From a virus, in IMG/VR virus record IMGVR_UViG_3300046171_000227, positions 1 through 64,000 of that record: a DNA stretch of 64,000 nt. One strand, given 5' to 3'. The notes beneath the pieces were generated by a model, which made no database searches, was not told where the DNA came from, and saw nothing but the letters and a program-made list of their open reading frames with translations. Both the position numbers and the translations under genes were made by a program. Shown in pieces: positions 7,488 to 15,040 of the stretch; position 1 is the stretch's first letter; each line of letters begins with the position of its first letter.

Positions 7488-7736
7488 TCAACACGAACAT
7501 TTATAGTTGATCTTGTTTAGATAATTCAGTGTCTCTTTAAGGCTTCCACGATGATTCACTCCGATAGCAATCTGTGGGTACTCTGCACCTTCTCCAAACT
7601 CTGCTCTGAATTGTTCTTCAGTAAAATCTACATCTAAAAGATATTCATGGAAATCATTATGAATACTTTTAAGAAGCATAGCAGCTCTTTCACATTCTTG
7701 ATTTCCGTTGCTGTAGATCCATGCTCGGATATTCAT
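7488..7736 (-). CDS. Glutaredoxin-like protein lacking the CxxC pair
   Basis: An 82-residue thioredoxin-fold protein starting MNIRAWIYSNGNQECERAAM. The position of the redox motif reads NQEC, so only the second cysteine remains; the YPQIAIG cis-proline turn and HRGSLKETLNYL C-terminal helix are kept. A second, intact glutaredoxin is at 10500-10739 and this may be a divergent paralogue with a binding or monothiol role (inference). Overlaps the preceding ORF by ATGA. Confidence 0.65.
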   Translation of the reverse strand: MNIRAWIYSNGNQECERAAMLLKSIHNDFHEYLLDVDFTEEQFRAEFGEGAEYPQIAIGVNHRGSLKETLNYLNKINYKCSC

Positions 7737-7885
7737 TTCTTTCTGCAGTTATACTCGATTACAATTTTTTCGTGTTCGGTAGTTTTATCACAGCAAATAA
7801 AATGCTTCGCTTCCCCACCCAAGATTTTACACACATTATCTAGTTGAGTTTTAACAGCAAATTTTTTAAAGTCGTCGTCAATCAC
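7733..7885 (-). CDS. Small conserved protein, 50 aa
   Basis: GTG start at 7885 with a GGAGG ribosome site 4 bp before it; reads (M)IDDDFKKFAVKTQLDNVCK, then GGEAKHFICCDKTTEHEK. An in-frame ATG 15 bp upstream is possible but lies across the ribosome site. Overlaps both neighbours by a few bases. Function unknown. Confidence 0.5.
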   Translation of the reverse strand: MIDDDFKKFAVKTQLDNVCKILGGEAKHFICCDKTTEHEKIVIEYNCRKK

Positions 7886-8192
7886 GTTGCCTCCAATCAT
7901 CAGGTTTATCTTGCTTAAACCAATCTACAATTTCATCTGCACTATCGAATCCCGTTTTATAATTGGATGGATCGGGATCACCTAGTCCCATCCTATTCAT
8001 AAAATCATCAACAGTTCCCTCTTCAATATCATGAGCGGCTTGACGACGTGCTTTATTCAACCAATCTCTAGCAAGGGTGTGTGCCTTGGCAAGTTTTTCT
8101 GCCCAAATCATATCCTCTAGTGGAACATCTTCTTTGTTGGCGATGCAACGACAGATAGACTCCAGACGAAGGCGGTATGCGGTAGAAAGCAT
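7878..8192 (-). CDS. Conserved cyanophage protein, 104 aa
   Basis: Starts MLSTAYRLRLESICRCIANK; mostly helical, with a KAHTLARDWLNKARRQAAHD helix and an acidic, Trp-containing C-terminus (DSADEIVDWFKQD). No recognised domain. Its stop overlaps the next ORF and supplies that ORF's ribosome site. Function unknown. Confidence 0.7.
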   Translation of the reverse strand: MLSTAYRLRLESICRCIANKEDVPLEDMIWAEKLAKAHTLARDWLNKARRQAAHDIEEGTVDDFMNRMGLGDPDPSNYKTGFDSADEIVDWFKQDKPDDWRQRD

Positions 8193-8193
8193 G

Positions 8194-8391
8194 TTAGTTC
8201 GTTTTGAGTTTGTCTTTTAGATCTAAAACCTTATTGACTTCATCAATAGCAACAGACATCCTTGTACCAAGGATATCCATGATATCACTGTAGATTATTT
8301 CATTATCCACGTAGTCATCGAAATAAGTGTCTATCGCTTCTTTGAGATATCTTTTTCGATGCCACTCAGGACTGTAAGGTTTGTAAGTCAT
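8194..8391 (-). CDS. Conserved cyanophage protein, 65 aa
   Basis: Starts MTYKPYSPEWHRKRYLKEAI followed by an acidic middle (YFDDYVDNEIIYSDIMD) and a helical end. A CTAAATA late box lies 20 bp upstream (8411-8417), so it probably heads a late transcript. Function unknown. Confidence 0.7.
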   Translation of the reverse strand: MTYKPYSPEWHRKRYLKEAIDTYFDDYVDNEIIYSDIMDILGTRMSVAIDEVNKVLDLKDKLKTN

Positions 8392-8410
8392 AATTAAGGT
8401 ATCATGTGGA

Positions 8411-8417
8411 TATTTAG
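8411..8417 (-). promoter_or_regulatory. Late promoter box CTAAATA
   Basis: CTAAATA on the minus strand in the gap between speD and the 65-aa ORF, 20 bp before the ATG at 8391. Matches the late motif reported for T4-like cyanophages. Confidence 0.55.
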
Positions 8418-8424
8418 TTATTGA

Positions 8425-8751
8425 TCAACGCTCAATGTAACTAAGGTTATGGTTCTCCGATTTTAACTGATAAATGATAATATCGCAACCTATCTTAGGT
8501 TCAGCGTTACCACATGTAAATATATCCACTGCTGCTTCTCCTTTTTCAGGCCAAGAATGAATACTGATATGACTCTCAGAGAGAAGACAAACAGCAGTTA
8601 CGCCATGCGGTTCAAACTTTTTTGAAATAGTCTGAATAACAGTTGCACCACTTGCCTCAGCAGCGATCTCCAACAATTCTCTTAGATATGTTTCATTGTT
8701 AAGATAGTCAAAATCACATCCATAAAGATTAAGGAGATAATGCTTTCCCAT
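8425..8751 (-). CDS. speD: S-adenosylmethionine decarboxylase SpeD
   Basis: A 108-residue prokaryotic-type AdoMet decarboxylase proenzyme, providing decarboxylated SAM for spermidine synthesis. The self-cleavage site is in LLSESHISIHSWPE, where Glu-Ser cleavage leaves a pyruvoyl group on the new N-terminus. FTCG supplies the conserved active-site Cys. Length is at the short end for the family, as in other cyanophages. One-base overlap with the upstream ORF. Confidence 0.93.
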   Translation of the reverse strand: MGKHYLLNLYGCDFDYLNNETYLRELLEIAAEASGATVIQTISKKFEPHGVTAVCLLSESHISIHSWPEKGEAAVDIFTCGNAEPKIGCDIIIYQLKSENHNLSYIER

Positions 8752-8969
8752 TATTCTATTGCTTCTGAGTCGATACCATATTCGTTAACCAAGCGATCAA
8801 CTTCTGTTTCGATTCCAGAAAGTTTAGATAATTCAGCGATATTTGATTTTTGAAATTTCTTTAGTTTTTTGTATTTCTTGATGAGTTTTCCAACTTCATC
8901 AGTGTCTATTTCAAACCTAACGTTTCCATTTTTATCAGAGCCGTTAGTAAATCCTTTGAACCCTGTCAT
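8751..8969 (-). CDS. Conserved protein, 72 aa
   Basis: Starts MTGFKGFTNGSDKNGNVRFEID and then forms a basic helical segment KLIKKYKKLKKFQKSN and an acidic tail. ATG at 8969 shares a base with the upstream stop (TAATG); the longer frame to 9008 lies inside that upstream gene. Its stop overlaps speD. Function unknown. Confidence 0.6.
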   Translation of the reverse strand: MTGFKGFTNGSDKNGNVRFEIDTDEVGKLIKKYKKLKKFQKSNIAELSKLSGIETEVDRLVNEYGIDSEAIE

Positions 8970-9238
8970 TATTTTTTCTTCTTTTCTTTTGGAGGAGGAT
9001 TGCCCCAAAGTTTTGGATTAGCTCTTCCCTCAGATTGCACCATGGTTACAAAATTTTCTCTATACTTATCATAATAAGCATCAAAGATTTTTGATTGTTT
9101 TGCTCCAACAACTAAATCGTAGTGCTCTACATCATCTACTTTATATGTGACAAGGTAGCAACTATTAGGAAGATCTGTCTTGTTGTCCACATTAGGATCA
9201 CAATCCTCTTTAATAATTTTCAACTGCGTCCACCCCAT
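8969..9238 (-). CDS. Conserved protein with basic tail, 89 aa
   Basis: Starts MGWTQLKIIKEDCDPNVDNK; a YLVTYKVDDVEHYDLVVG beta-rich middle and a C-terminal PPPKEKKKK. Sequence-conserved among cyanomyoviruses but without recognised domain. Overlaps the following gene by 19 bp at its start. Confidence 0.65.
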   Translation of the reverse strand: MGWTQLKIIKEDCDPNVDNKTDLPNSCYLVTYKVDDVEHYDLVVGAKQSKIFDAYYDKYRENFVTMVQSEGRANPKLWGNPPPKEKKKK

Positions 9239-9774
9239 TGAATGTCAGGATATGCCTGTTTCACTACATCATAAGTGATTTTGTATTTCTCTGCAAGTTT
9301 TTTGTCCTTTACCAGACAAAGAACTTCAGCTTCCCGTGGATGCAAACCACGAAGAAGATTGATAAACATCATCTCTCTGCGAATATTACTGAGAGAATCA
9401 TTGCCACCTTTCACAAAATTGTAAAGGTTTTTATATTCTCTACGTAGTGAAGTCTTACCTCTACCGTCCAGATCTTGTCCTGTCGCAGACTCTCCACCCT
9501 TTGCTTCCCGTGCCAGATTTTCAGATAAGGTTCCAGAGTAAACAGATTGATCATTACCATCTGCATATGGAACCTCACCCTCAGGAACAAGACTAATAAC
9601 AGTTTCATCAAAGTTCCAAATGAAGATGCTTTTTAGTGCATCATTTTGATATTCCTGAAGAACCTCAACTTTCTTTGCTTTTGCTCTTTGCTTGCTTGCA
9701 AGTTCAAGAATTTCAAAGAGAAAAGGGTTGGGTGGTAACTCAACCTTCGTCTTCGTCTTCGTCGTTGTCGCCAT
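9220..9774 (-). CDS. DUF6433-like conserved protein, 184 aa
   Basis: Starts MATTTKTKTKVELPPNPFLF. The middle holds a Gly/Ser-rich acidic loop and the C-terminal half has FINLLRGLHPREAEVLCLVKDKKL, a pattern I associate with DUF6433-type phage proteins. It is not the late sigma factor gp55: no sigma region 2 motif is present. ATG at 9774 is preferred over a longer start at 9786; either overlaps the upstream membrane protein gene. Confidence 0.65.
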   Translation of the reverse strand: MATTTKTKTKVELPPNPFLFEILELASKQRAKAKKVEVLQEYQNDALKSIFIWNFDETVISLVPEGEVPYADGNDQSVYSGTLSENLAREAKGGESATGQDLDGRGKTSLRREYKNLYNFVKGGNDSLSNIRREMMFINLLRGLHPREAEVLCLVKDKKLAEKYKITYDVVKQAYPDIQWGGRS

Positions 9775-9964
9775 AATCGTTTTCAAATCGTACTGCTACT
9801 ATTTCATCGGGAAGAATATTCCCATTTTCATCAAACATTTCGGGATGTATATACACTGGTTGTGTAGCATAGACATGTTCTTTTGCCAACCATCCTACCA
9901 TACCTCCAACAAAAAAGAACATTATTGATACCAATGTTCCAATCGTTAATGTTACTGCTAACAT
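9740..9964 (-). CDS. Membrane protein, 74 aa
   Basis: Starts MLAVTLTIGTLVSIMFFFVG, a single transmembrane helix, then a conserved WLAKEHVYATQPVYIHPEMFDE and an acidic tail. GGAGG lies 8 bp before the ATG at 9964, which excludes the longer frame to 10060. A common cyanophage ORF of unknown role; the bulk is likely cytoplasmic. Confidence 0.7.
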   Translation of the reverse strand: MLAVTLTIGTLVSIMFFFVGGMVGWLAKEHVYATQPVYIHPEMFDENGNILPDEIVAVRFENDYGDNDEDEDEG

Positions 9965-10146
9965 TTTTCCATCCTCCGAGAGTCTATCTTTTCCGAATAT
10001 CCAAATAAAAATTGAAGTGGAAAACAATATCTCTCTTGAAGAGAGAAACCATGTTTCCAAACCTTACCTGGAAAGTTTTGGGCGGTTCTGCTCTCCTCCT
10101 ATTTCTGAGTAATAACTCTACCCCACGATTAAGTTGGGTATCTGAT
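9965..10146. other. Intergenic leader, no gene seen
   Basis: 182 bp without a convincing gene. It holds a TCTCTC/GAGAGA inverted repeat near 10030-10047 that could form a hairpin but lacks a T run. A plus-strand frame through here has no family resemblance. Confidence 0.5.
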
Positions 10147-10500
10147 TTATTTAGAGCGTTTAGTTTTCCGTCCTGGCCTTCTATCATAACTATACCTTTC
10201 AGCGTCTTCAAGGATACCTTCTAAAAATTGTTTGATTTTTCTTGCTTGTGGTTTGGGAATGTGTCCATAAGCTTCACGAAGTTGCTTATGTTCATTATCC
10301 TGTCCACCTTTTAAATATTCGTCCAATTCAAGGATCATATCTTTGATTTCTTTAAAAGTACTGCTTGCAATAAATTCATCAGCATCCTTTCTCTTTGCAT
10401 CAATAACCCTAAGATAATCATAGAATTTCAACTGAAATTTTTGTTGCTCAAAAGCAACATCAATTGATTGTTCGACGACTTCGTAGACTTCTCGATCCAT
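10147..10500 (-). CDS. Conserved helical protein, 117 aa
   Basis: Starts MDREVYEVVEQSIDVAFEQQ; highly charged and helical with a basic C-terminus RRPGRKTKRSK. ATG at 10500 overlaps the glutaredoxin stop (TAATG). Its own stop TAA is part of a CTAAATAA late box. Function unknown. Confidence 0.65.
   Translation of the reverse strand: MDREVYEVVEQSIDVAFEQQKFQLKFYDYLRVIDAKRKDADEFIASSTFKEIKDMILELDEYLKGGQDNEHKQLREAYGHIPKPQARKIKQFLEGILEDAERYSYDRRPGRKTKRSK
10148..10154 (-). promoter_or_regulatory. Late promoter box CTAAATA over a stop codon
   Basis: CTAAATA on the minus strand, overlapping the TAA of the 117-aa ORF. It would drive the membrane protein at 9740-9964 with a leader of about 180 nt, long for this genome, so use is uncertain. 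Confidence 0.4.
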
Positions 10501-10739
10501 TAAACCAGATTGTTTTCTCTTAAGTACTTGACTGTTTCTTGACATCCACCAATTAAATCATCATTAAGTACAACACGAGGAAAGGTAGATCCTTTTCCAA
10601 ACTGTTCATAAAACTCTGCTCTAGTAAAGTCCCTACCCAATTTATACTCTACAAATTGCTGTTCTGCAAGTCCGAGAGCAGCGATTACTTTAGTGCAATA
10701 GGGACAACCAATCTTTGTGTAAACTAGAAAACTTCTCAT
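10500..10739 (-). CDS. grx: Glutaredoxin
   Basis: A 79-residue glutaredoxin with the active site CPYC in YTKIGCPYCTKVIAAL, the TFPRVV cis-Pro turn and the GGCQETVKYL C-terminal helix. It could reduce ribonucleotide reductase or other targets using glutathione. The ATG overlaps the true (frame-restored) stop of talC by ATGA, which supports both the start and the talC reconstruction. Confidence 0.9.
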   Translation of the reverse strand: MRSFLVYTKIGCPYCTKVIAALGLAEQQFVEYKLGRDFTRAEFYEQFGKGSTFPRVVLNDDLIGGCQETVKYLRENNLV

Positions 10740-11382
10740 TTTTTAACGGACTCCCAATCTTTATCAAAAATTTCTAAACCTTTGTCAGGTGAGAATGTGA
10801 TCATACATTTGATCAAATACCTTTGGGGGCATTGTGCAAATCTCAGCACCATTATACCATGAACGGATTGCTCTTTGCACACTACGGATAGAAGCAGATA
10901 GAACCTGAGTTTTCATTCCATGAATGCGATACAACTCAGAAATAGAGCGCACAACTTCAAGTCCTGCCACTGACTGATCGTCCAGTCGTCCTACAAATGG
11001 AGAGACATAAGTAGCACCCGCTTTGGCAGATAGAACCGCCTGTGAGGCGCAGAAAATCAAAGTGACGTTAACCTTGATACCCTTGCTCCGAAAGACGCTT
11101 ACAGACGATTAGGCCCTCTCTGGTGCAAGGAACTTTGATAGTAGCGACATCACCAAACTTCTCAGCAAGTCGAATCCCCTCATCATACATTTCTAGATCA
11201 GAACCAACGACTTCCATGCTGATGTCTTTGACACCCATGTCTTTGATTTCTTGGTAAACATCCTCTGGATTTTTACCACTCTTCATAATGAGAGTTGGAT
11301 TAGTAGTTACGCCGTCTACTAACCCTGTAGAAAAATACTTTGCGATCACATCTGTGTCCGCAGTATCAAGAAAAATTTTCAT
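10736..11382 (-). CDS. talC: Transaldolase TalC, interrupted by two +1 indels
   Basis: Fragments in three frames join into one 214-aa TalC/fructose-6-phosphate-aldolase-type transaldolase of normal phage length. The first frame (11382 to about 11073) holds LDTADTD and the Schiff-base Lys83 in TIKVPCT; the second holds FCASQAVLSAKAGATYVSPFVGR; the last gives the DKGLEIFDKDW end. Removing one base at 11072-11073 (GG on the minus strand) and one at 10788-10789 (CC) restores the frame. Transaldolase belongs to the non-oxidative pentose-phosphate pathway and is a standard cyanophage gene. The indels are probably sequencing errors; a genuine pseudogene is the alternative. Confidence 0.88.
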
Positions 11383-11573
11383 TTAGACAGATACTCCTTC
11401 TCTGATTTATACAAGAATGATTTTTCCTTGTCAAAAAACATTGTAATACCAACACGAAGTTCTGGCAATAACCATTCATGAACAGGCAAACAATATTGCC
11501 AATTTGCAGGTTGAATGCAATTCATAACAACCACTGTCCAGAATGCTGAAACATGATTGATAATTGTAAGCAT
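11379..11573 (-). CDS. Conserved protein, 64 aa
   Basis: Starts MLTIINHVSAFWTVVVMNCI, with the conserved NWQYCLPVHEWLLPELRVGIT. The ATG directly follows the T run of a terminator, so no leader or clear ribosome site exists. ATGA overlap with talC suggests coupled translation. Function unknown. Confidence 0.65.
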   Translation of the reverse strand: MLTIINHVSAFWTVVVMNCIQPANWQYCLPVHEWLLPELRVGITMFFDKEKSFLYKSEKEYLSK

Positions 11574-11596
11574 AAAAAAGAGGGGTTATCCCCTCT
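11574..11596 (-). terminator. Intrinsic terminator
   Basis: Minus-strand stem AGAGGGG/CCCCTCT with an ATAA loop (11579-11596) followed by six T (11574-11579). The T run ends exactly at the ATG of the next gene. Confidence 0.85.
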
Positions 11597-11624
11597 AGTA
11601 TATCATATAAAAAAATAAATTCAA
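11597..11624 (-). promoter_or_regulatory. Sigma70-type promoter abutting terminator
   Basis: TTGAAT (11619-11624), 16 bp, TATACT (11597-11602) ending at the first base of the terminator stem. Same arrangement as at 6641, 25281 and 26839. Would drive the 64-aa ORF, talC and glutaredoxin. Confidence 0.6.
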
Positions 11625-11630
11625 TAATTT

Positions 11631-11843
11631 TTACTCGTCTTCATATAATTTTTCCAGTCTTTCTCTAGATAGATCTACATACAAAACCTCATCTCCTTCT
11701 TTTGGTGCTTCTGGATGTTTTGGTATAGGAGGTTCATCCATCATCATATTAATGGATTGGATGTTACTCCACATCATCGCAAAAGCACCACCAGCGATGA
11801 TAGCAAAGCAAAGAAAGTAGAAGAAGACTTCAAAGTTATTCAT
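11631..11843 (-). CDS. Membrane protein, 70 aa
   Basis: Starts MNNFEVFFYFLCFAIIAGGA, one transmembrane helix, then the conserved DEPPIPKHPEAPKEGDEVLY and LSRERLEKLYEDE. Regularly found next to psbA/psbD in cyanophages as I recall. One-base overlap with the upstream gene. Function unknown; likely membrane anchored with a cytoplasmic tail. Confidence 0.7.
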   Translation of the reverse strand: MNNFEVFFYFLCFAIIAGGAFAMMWSNIQSINMMMDEPPIPKHPEAPKEGDEVLYVDLSRERLEKLYEDE

Positions 11844-12094
11844 TATGCGTCCTGAAGCGATTGAACTGTGCTGTGAAGTTCTCCAATGTCAAGGAGTCCT
11901 TCAGCACTAAACCAAGGTGCATTTGCCCAACTAAATCCTTCACCCATGGTGCTATCTGGTGCTGTAATATACCAGTGACATTGTACATCGGGTACATCAA
12001 CAGCACACTTACTCCAGTCATCGCTCCATTGAGGGACTTGAACCCACATCACCGTAGCAAACATAAAAGTGAATAATGCTTTAAGGAAATTCAT
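11843..12094 (-). CDS. Exported cyanophage protein, 83 aa
   Basis: Starts [20 protein letters not shown], a signal-like hydrophobic stretch, then a Trp-rich domain (QWSDDWSK, CHWYITAPDSTMG) with two Cys. It reads as an in-frame C-terminal fusion to the DoxX protein only because of an extra base at 12107-12110; a GGAGG ribosome site 6 bp before the ATG at 12094 marks it as a separate gene. Function unknown. Confidence 0.7.
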   Translation of the reverse strand: MNFLKALFTFMFATVMWVQVPQWSDDWSKCAVDVPDVQCHWYITAPDSTMGEGFSWANAPWFSAEGLLDIGELHSTVQSLQDA

Positions 12095-12484
12095 GTAAGT
12101 CCTCCGTTTTATAAGGTGATCTAGTGAGAAGTTGCCCCCACCATTAAGAACAATACACGCTGTGCCTCCCCAGTAAAGGACTAAGAGTTCCAACAAGTAG
12201 ATATTAAATCCAGATGTAATTACAGCATGATAAATCGCAAATGATATTGTACCCAGAATTGCCAGGGCACCCAGACGAGTACCGAGCCCAAAGATAATCA
12301 ACCAACTTCCAACAATCTCAGAGAATGCTGCAAAATATGAGGAGAAGATTGGGAACGGAAGATGCATAGGACGGACAAATGCATCAGCAAAGTTTTCAAT
12401 ATTTTCTAGTTTCTCATATCCATGATGGATAAGCATAGTACCTACCGCCAAGCGAAGTAATAAGAATCCTAGAGATTGAATCAT
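12091..12484 (-). CDS. DoxX family membrane protein (one +1 indel)
   Basis: About 130 residues, four predicted transmembrane hel​ices: [20 protein letters not shown], then [12 protein letters not shown], a [13 protein letters not shown] segment and [14 protein letters not shown]. DoxX/DoxD proteins are linked to quinol or sulfur redox chemistry; in phages the function is unknown. Deleting one A from the AAAA run (minus strand, 12107-12110) yields an ending NGGLT whose TGA overlaps the next ATG, restoring the normal family length and two separate genes. Confidence 0.75.
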
Positions 12485-13536
12485 AATGCATTACCTCTTG
12501 GCAATACTTCCTCAGGGAACACGAAGTTCTCATGTGGTTGATCTACTGGTGCCAACCATGCGCGGAGTCCCTCATTAAGAAGAATGTTCTTAGTGTAGAA
12601 CGTTTCAAACTCCGGATCTTCTGATGCCCTTATTTCTTGTGAAACAAAGTCATAAGCGCGAAGGTTGAGAGCAAGGCCAATAATACCGATGGAACTTGTC
12701 CACAAACCCATAACAGGAACAAACAGCATAAAGAAATGCAACCACCTCTTATTACTAAACGCAATACCGAAGATCTGACTCCAGAAGCGGTTTGCTGTAA
12801 CCATTGAATAAGTTTCTTCTTCTTGAGTACTATCAAATGCTTTGAATGTATTTGCCTGTTCACCATCTTCATACAGAGTGTTCTCAACCGTTACGCCGTG
12901 AATAGCACTCAGTAGTGCTCCACCAAGTATACCAGCAACTCCCATCATGTGGAAGGGATTGAGCGTCCAGTTATGAAAGCCCTGGAGGAAGAGAAGGAAG
13001 CGGAAAATCGCCGCGACACCGAAACTCGGCGCAAAGAACCAACTAGACTGTCCGAGTGGATAGATGAGGAAAACAGAGACAAAAACAGCAATAGGCCCAG
13101 AGAACGCAATAGCATTGTACGGACGGATTCCTATAAGACGTGCAAGTTCAAACTGTCGAAGCATGAAACCAATGAGGGCAAATGCACCGTGGAGAGCAAC
13201 AAAGGCCCAAAGCCCTCCAAGTTGGCACCACCGGACAAAGTCTCCTTGAGCCTCAGGGCCCCAAAGTAGAAGAAGAGAATGGCCCATAGCATCAGCAGGC
13301 GTTGACACAGCCGCTGTAAGGAAATTAGCACCCTCAAGATAACTACTTGCAAGTCCGTGAGTGTACCAAGACGTGACAAACGTAGTACCAGTAAGCCAGC
13401 CACCAATTGCGAGATAAGCAGTGGGAAAAAGAAGTAGTCCACTCCAACCCACAAAGACAAAGCGATCGCGTTTAATCCAGTCATCCAGGACATCGAACCA
13501 CCCCCTCGTTGGTTGTTGTAGAGTTGATGTTACCAT
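12481..13536 (-). CDS. psbD: Photosystem II reaction-centre protein D2
   Basis: A complete 351-residue D2, the partner of D1 holding P680, pheophytin and QA. Five transmembrane helices are evident; the [17 protein letters not shown] segment carries the chlorophyll and iron-binding histidines, and [14 protein letters not shown] carries the second iron ligand. Phage D2 keeps photosynthesis running while host synthesis declines. ATGA overlap with doxX downstream. Confidence 0.98.
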   Translation of the reverse strand: MVTSTLQQPTRGWFDVLDDWIKRDRFVFVGWSGLLLFPTAYLAIGGWLTGTTFVTSWYTHGLASSYLEGANFLTAAVSTPADAMGHSLLLLWGPEAQGDFVRWCQLGGLWAFVALHGAFALIGFMLRQFELARLIGIRPYNAIAFSGPIAVFVSVFLIYPLGQSSWFFAPSFGVAAIFRFLLFLQGFHNWTLNPFHMMGVAGILGGALLSAIHGVTVENTLYEDGEQANTFKAFDSTQEEETYSMVTANRFWSQIFGIAFSNKRWLHFFMLFVPVMGLWTSSIGIIGLALNLRAYDFVSQEIRASEDPEFETFYTKNILLNEGLRAWLAPVDQPHENFVFPEEVLPRGNAL

Positions 13537-13608
13537 TTTTATTTACCTTTTGTAACTTTACAATAGTATCACAACCAGTAGTGGTATCACTAGAGTTGAA
13601 ATACCTAT

Positions 13609-13638
13609 AAAAAACCCCCCCACGAATGTGAGGGGGTT
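13609..13638 (-). terminator. Intrinsic terminator of psbA
   Basis: Minus-strand AACCCCCTCAC/GTGGGGGGGTT stem with an ATTC loop and one mismatch, then six T (13609-13614). It separates psbA and psbD transcripts. Confidence 0.85.
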
Positions 13639-13657
13639 GAAACTAGCAGGTTGCATA

Positions 13658-14734
13658 TCAACCGATAGAAGGAGCAGTCAGAGCAACAGGAGTTGACTCA
13701 GCAGCAGCAAGATCAAGGGGGAAGTTGTGAGCGTTGCGCTCGTGCATTACTTCCATTCCAAGTCCAGCGCGGTTGAGCACATCTGCCCAGGTGTTCAGAA
13801 CTCGTCCTTGTCCATCAATAATGGACTGGTTAAAGTTGAAACCGTTCAGGTTGAATGCCATGGTACTAACACCAAGAGCGGTGAACCAGATACCAACAAC
13901 AGGCCATGCTGCCAAGAAGAAGTGCAGTGAACGGGAGTTGTTGAATGAAGCATATTGGAAGATCAAGCGTCCAAAGTAACCGTGAGCGGCGACGATGTTG
14001 TAAGTCTCTTCCTCTTGTCCGAACTTGTAACCATAGTTCTGAGACTCAGTTTCAGTGGTTTCACGTACAAGACTGGAAGTAACCAGACTTCCGTGCATAG
14101 CAGAGAAAAGAGATCCACCGAATACCCCAGCAACACCGAGCATGTGGAACGGGTGCATAAGGATATTGTGTTCTGCTTGGAATACAAGCATATAGTTAAA
14201 AGTACCAGAGATACCAAGAGGCATAGCATCGGAGAAACTACCTTGTCCGAAAGGATAAACGAGGAAGACTGCAGATGCAGCAGCGACAGGTGCGCTGTAG
14301 GCAACGCAGATCCAGGGGCGCATACCCAAGCGGTAAGAAAGTTCCCACTCACGTCCCATGTAGGCATAGATGCCGATCAGGAAGTGGAATACTACGAGTT
14401 GGAAAGGGCCACCATTATACAGCCACTCATCGAGAGAGGCGGCTTCCCAGATGGGATAGAAGTGGAGTCCAATTGCGTTGGAAGAGGGAACAACAGCACC
14501 AGAGATGATGTTGTTACCATACATGAGTGAACCAGCGACGGGTTCACGGATGCCATCGATGTCCACAGGGGGAGCAGCGACGAATGCTACGACGAAGCAG
14601 ATGGTTGCTGCCAACAGAGTTGGGATCATCAGAACGCCGAACCAACCGACATACAGACGGTTGTTAGTTGAAGTAACCCACTCGCAGAAAGATTCCCACG
14701 AAGAGGTTTGTTGTCTTGAAAGAGTTGTAGCCAT
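13658..14734 (-). CDS. psbA: Photosystem II reaction-centre protein D1
   Basis: A complete 358-residue D1. The [17 protein letters not shown] helix D holds the P680 and iron ligands, and the C-terminus NFPLDLA followed by [15 protein letters not shown] is the CtpA-cleaved extension whose removal exposes the Mn-cluster ligand. The position equivalent to residue 130 is Glu (GREWELS), the high-light D1 type. D1 turns over fast in light, which is why phages carry it. It has its own strong promoter, a structured leader and a terminator. Confidence 0.99.
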   Translation of the reverse strand: MATTLSRQQTSSWESFCEWVTSTNNRLYVGWFGVLMIPTLLAATICFVVAFVAAPPVDIDGIREPVAGSLMYGNNIISGAVVPSSNAIGLHFYPIWEAASLDEWLYNGGPFQLVVFHFLIGIYAYMGREWELSYRLGMRPWICVAYSAPVAAASAVFLVYPFGQGSFSDAMPLGISGTFNYMLVFQAEHNILMHPFHMLGVAGVFGGSLFSAMHGSLVTSSLVRETTETESQNYGYKFGQEEETYNIVAAHGYFGRLIFQYASFNNSRSLHFFLAAWPVVGIWFTALGVSTMAFNLNGFNFNQSIIDGQGRVLNTWADVLNRAGLGMEVMHERNAHNFPLDLAAAESTPVALTAPSIG

Positions 14735-14782
14735 TTTGAAAAAGGGTTAGTTATGAGTGCGGGGAACACTAGGTAAAATATT

Positions 14783-14839
14783 CCAACTCTACCCTCCAGA
14801 GTTGGTATTAGAGGCGTTTTTATACTCCCTAGAGGCCTC
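14783..14839 (-). promoter_or_regulatory. Structured psbA 5' leader
   Basis: In the psbA leader the minus strand forms CCAACTCT/AGAGTTGG around a GGAGGGT loop (14783-14805) and GAGGC/GCCTC around a 19-nt loop (14811-14839). The loop exposes a ribosome-site-like GGAGG far from the ATG. PhotoRC-type RNA motifs occur before cyanophage photosystem genes, but I cannot confirm a match from memory. Confidence 0.45.
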
Positions 14840-14893
14840 GGTTTGTAGAGAGTGATACAACTTTACAGAAATTAACATTCTGTGTCGTTGATG

Positions 14894-14927
14894 TATTTAT
14901 AATATACCAGATCTGGGGTGCTGTCAA
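14894..14927 (-). promoter_or_regulatory. psbA promoter: sigma70 and late box overlapping
   Basis: TTGACA (14922-14927), 17 bp, TATTAT (14899-14904) on the minus strand. The T4-late box TATAAATA (14894-14901) overlaps the -10, so the same 34 bp could serve host polymerase early and phage-modified polymerase late. Leader of about 150 nt to the psbA ATG. Confidence 0.8.
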
Positions 14928-14930
14928 CAC

Positions 14931-14959
14931 TTGACGCCACTTATAAAACTGGTTAGACT
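14931..14959 (+). promoter_or_regulatory. Possible divergent sigma70-type promoter
   Basis: TTGACG (14931-14936), 17 bp, TAGACT (14954-14959) on the plus strand, three bases from the psbA -35 and facing away. The -10 is a weak match; the plus-strand genes also have a late box. Confidence 0.4.
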
Positions 14960-15010
14960 TGGTTTGTTGTTCTTGAAGATACATTAATACTCTCTAGACA
15001 ATATTGAGAT

Positions 15011-15017
15011 CTAAATA
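15011..15017 (+). promoter_or_regulatory. Late promoter box CTAAATA
   Basis: CTAAATA followed by AATATAC, 24 bp before the ATG at 15041. Correct spacing for a short late leader of the plus-strand exported or structural genes. Confidence 0.6.
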
Positions 15018-15040
15018 AATATACACTTCGTCTGATAGAT

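Noticed and set aside
9220-9774. Late sigma factor gp55
   Set aside because: Considered because of position near T4 transcription genes, but the sequence lacks sigma region 2 motifs and resembles another conserved family.
10030-10047. TCTCTC/GAGAGA inverted repeat as a terminator
   Set aside because: Six-base stem only, no T run on either strand; listed only as a possible hairpin.
11843-12484. A true DoxX-exported protein fusion
   Set aside because: An internal ribosome site, ATG and a homopolymer that restores an ATGA overlap argue for two genes joined by an extra base.
12949-13269. Plus-strand open frame of 106 codons opposite psbD
   Set aside because: Shadow of psbD on the other strand, Arg/Glu-rich from reading D2 codons backwards.
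13955-14530. Plus-strand frame of 191 codons opposite psbA
   Set aside because: Long but fully antisense to conserved D1 codons; no recognised domain. Antisense RNA to psbA is known in some cyanophages, but no plus-strand promoter was seen here.
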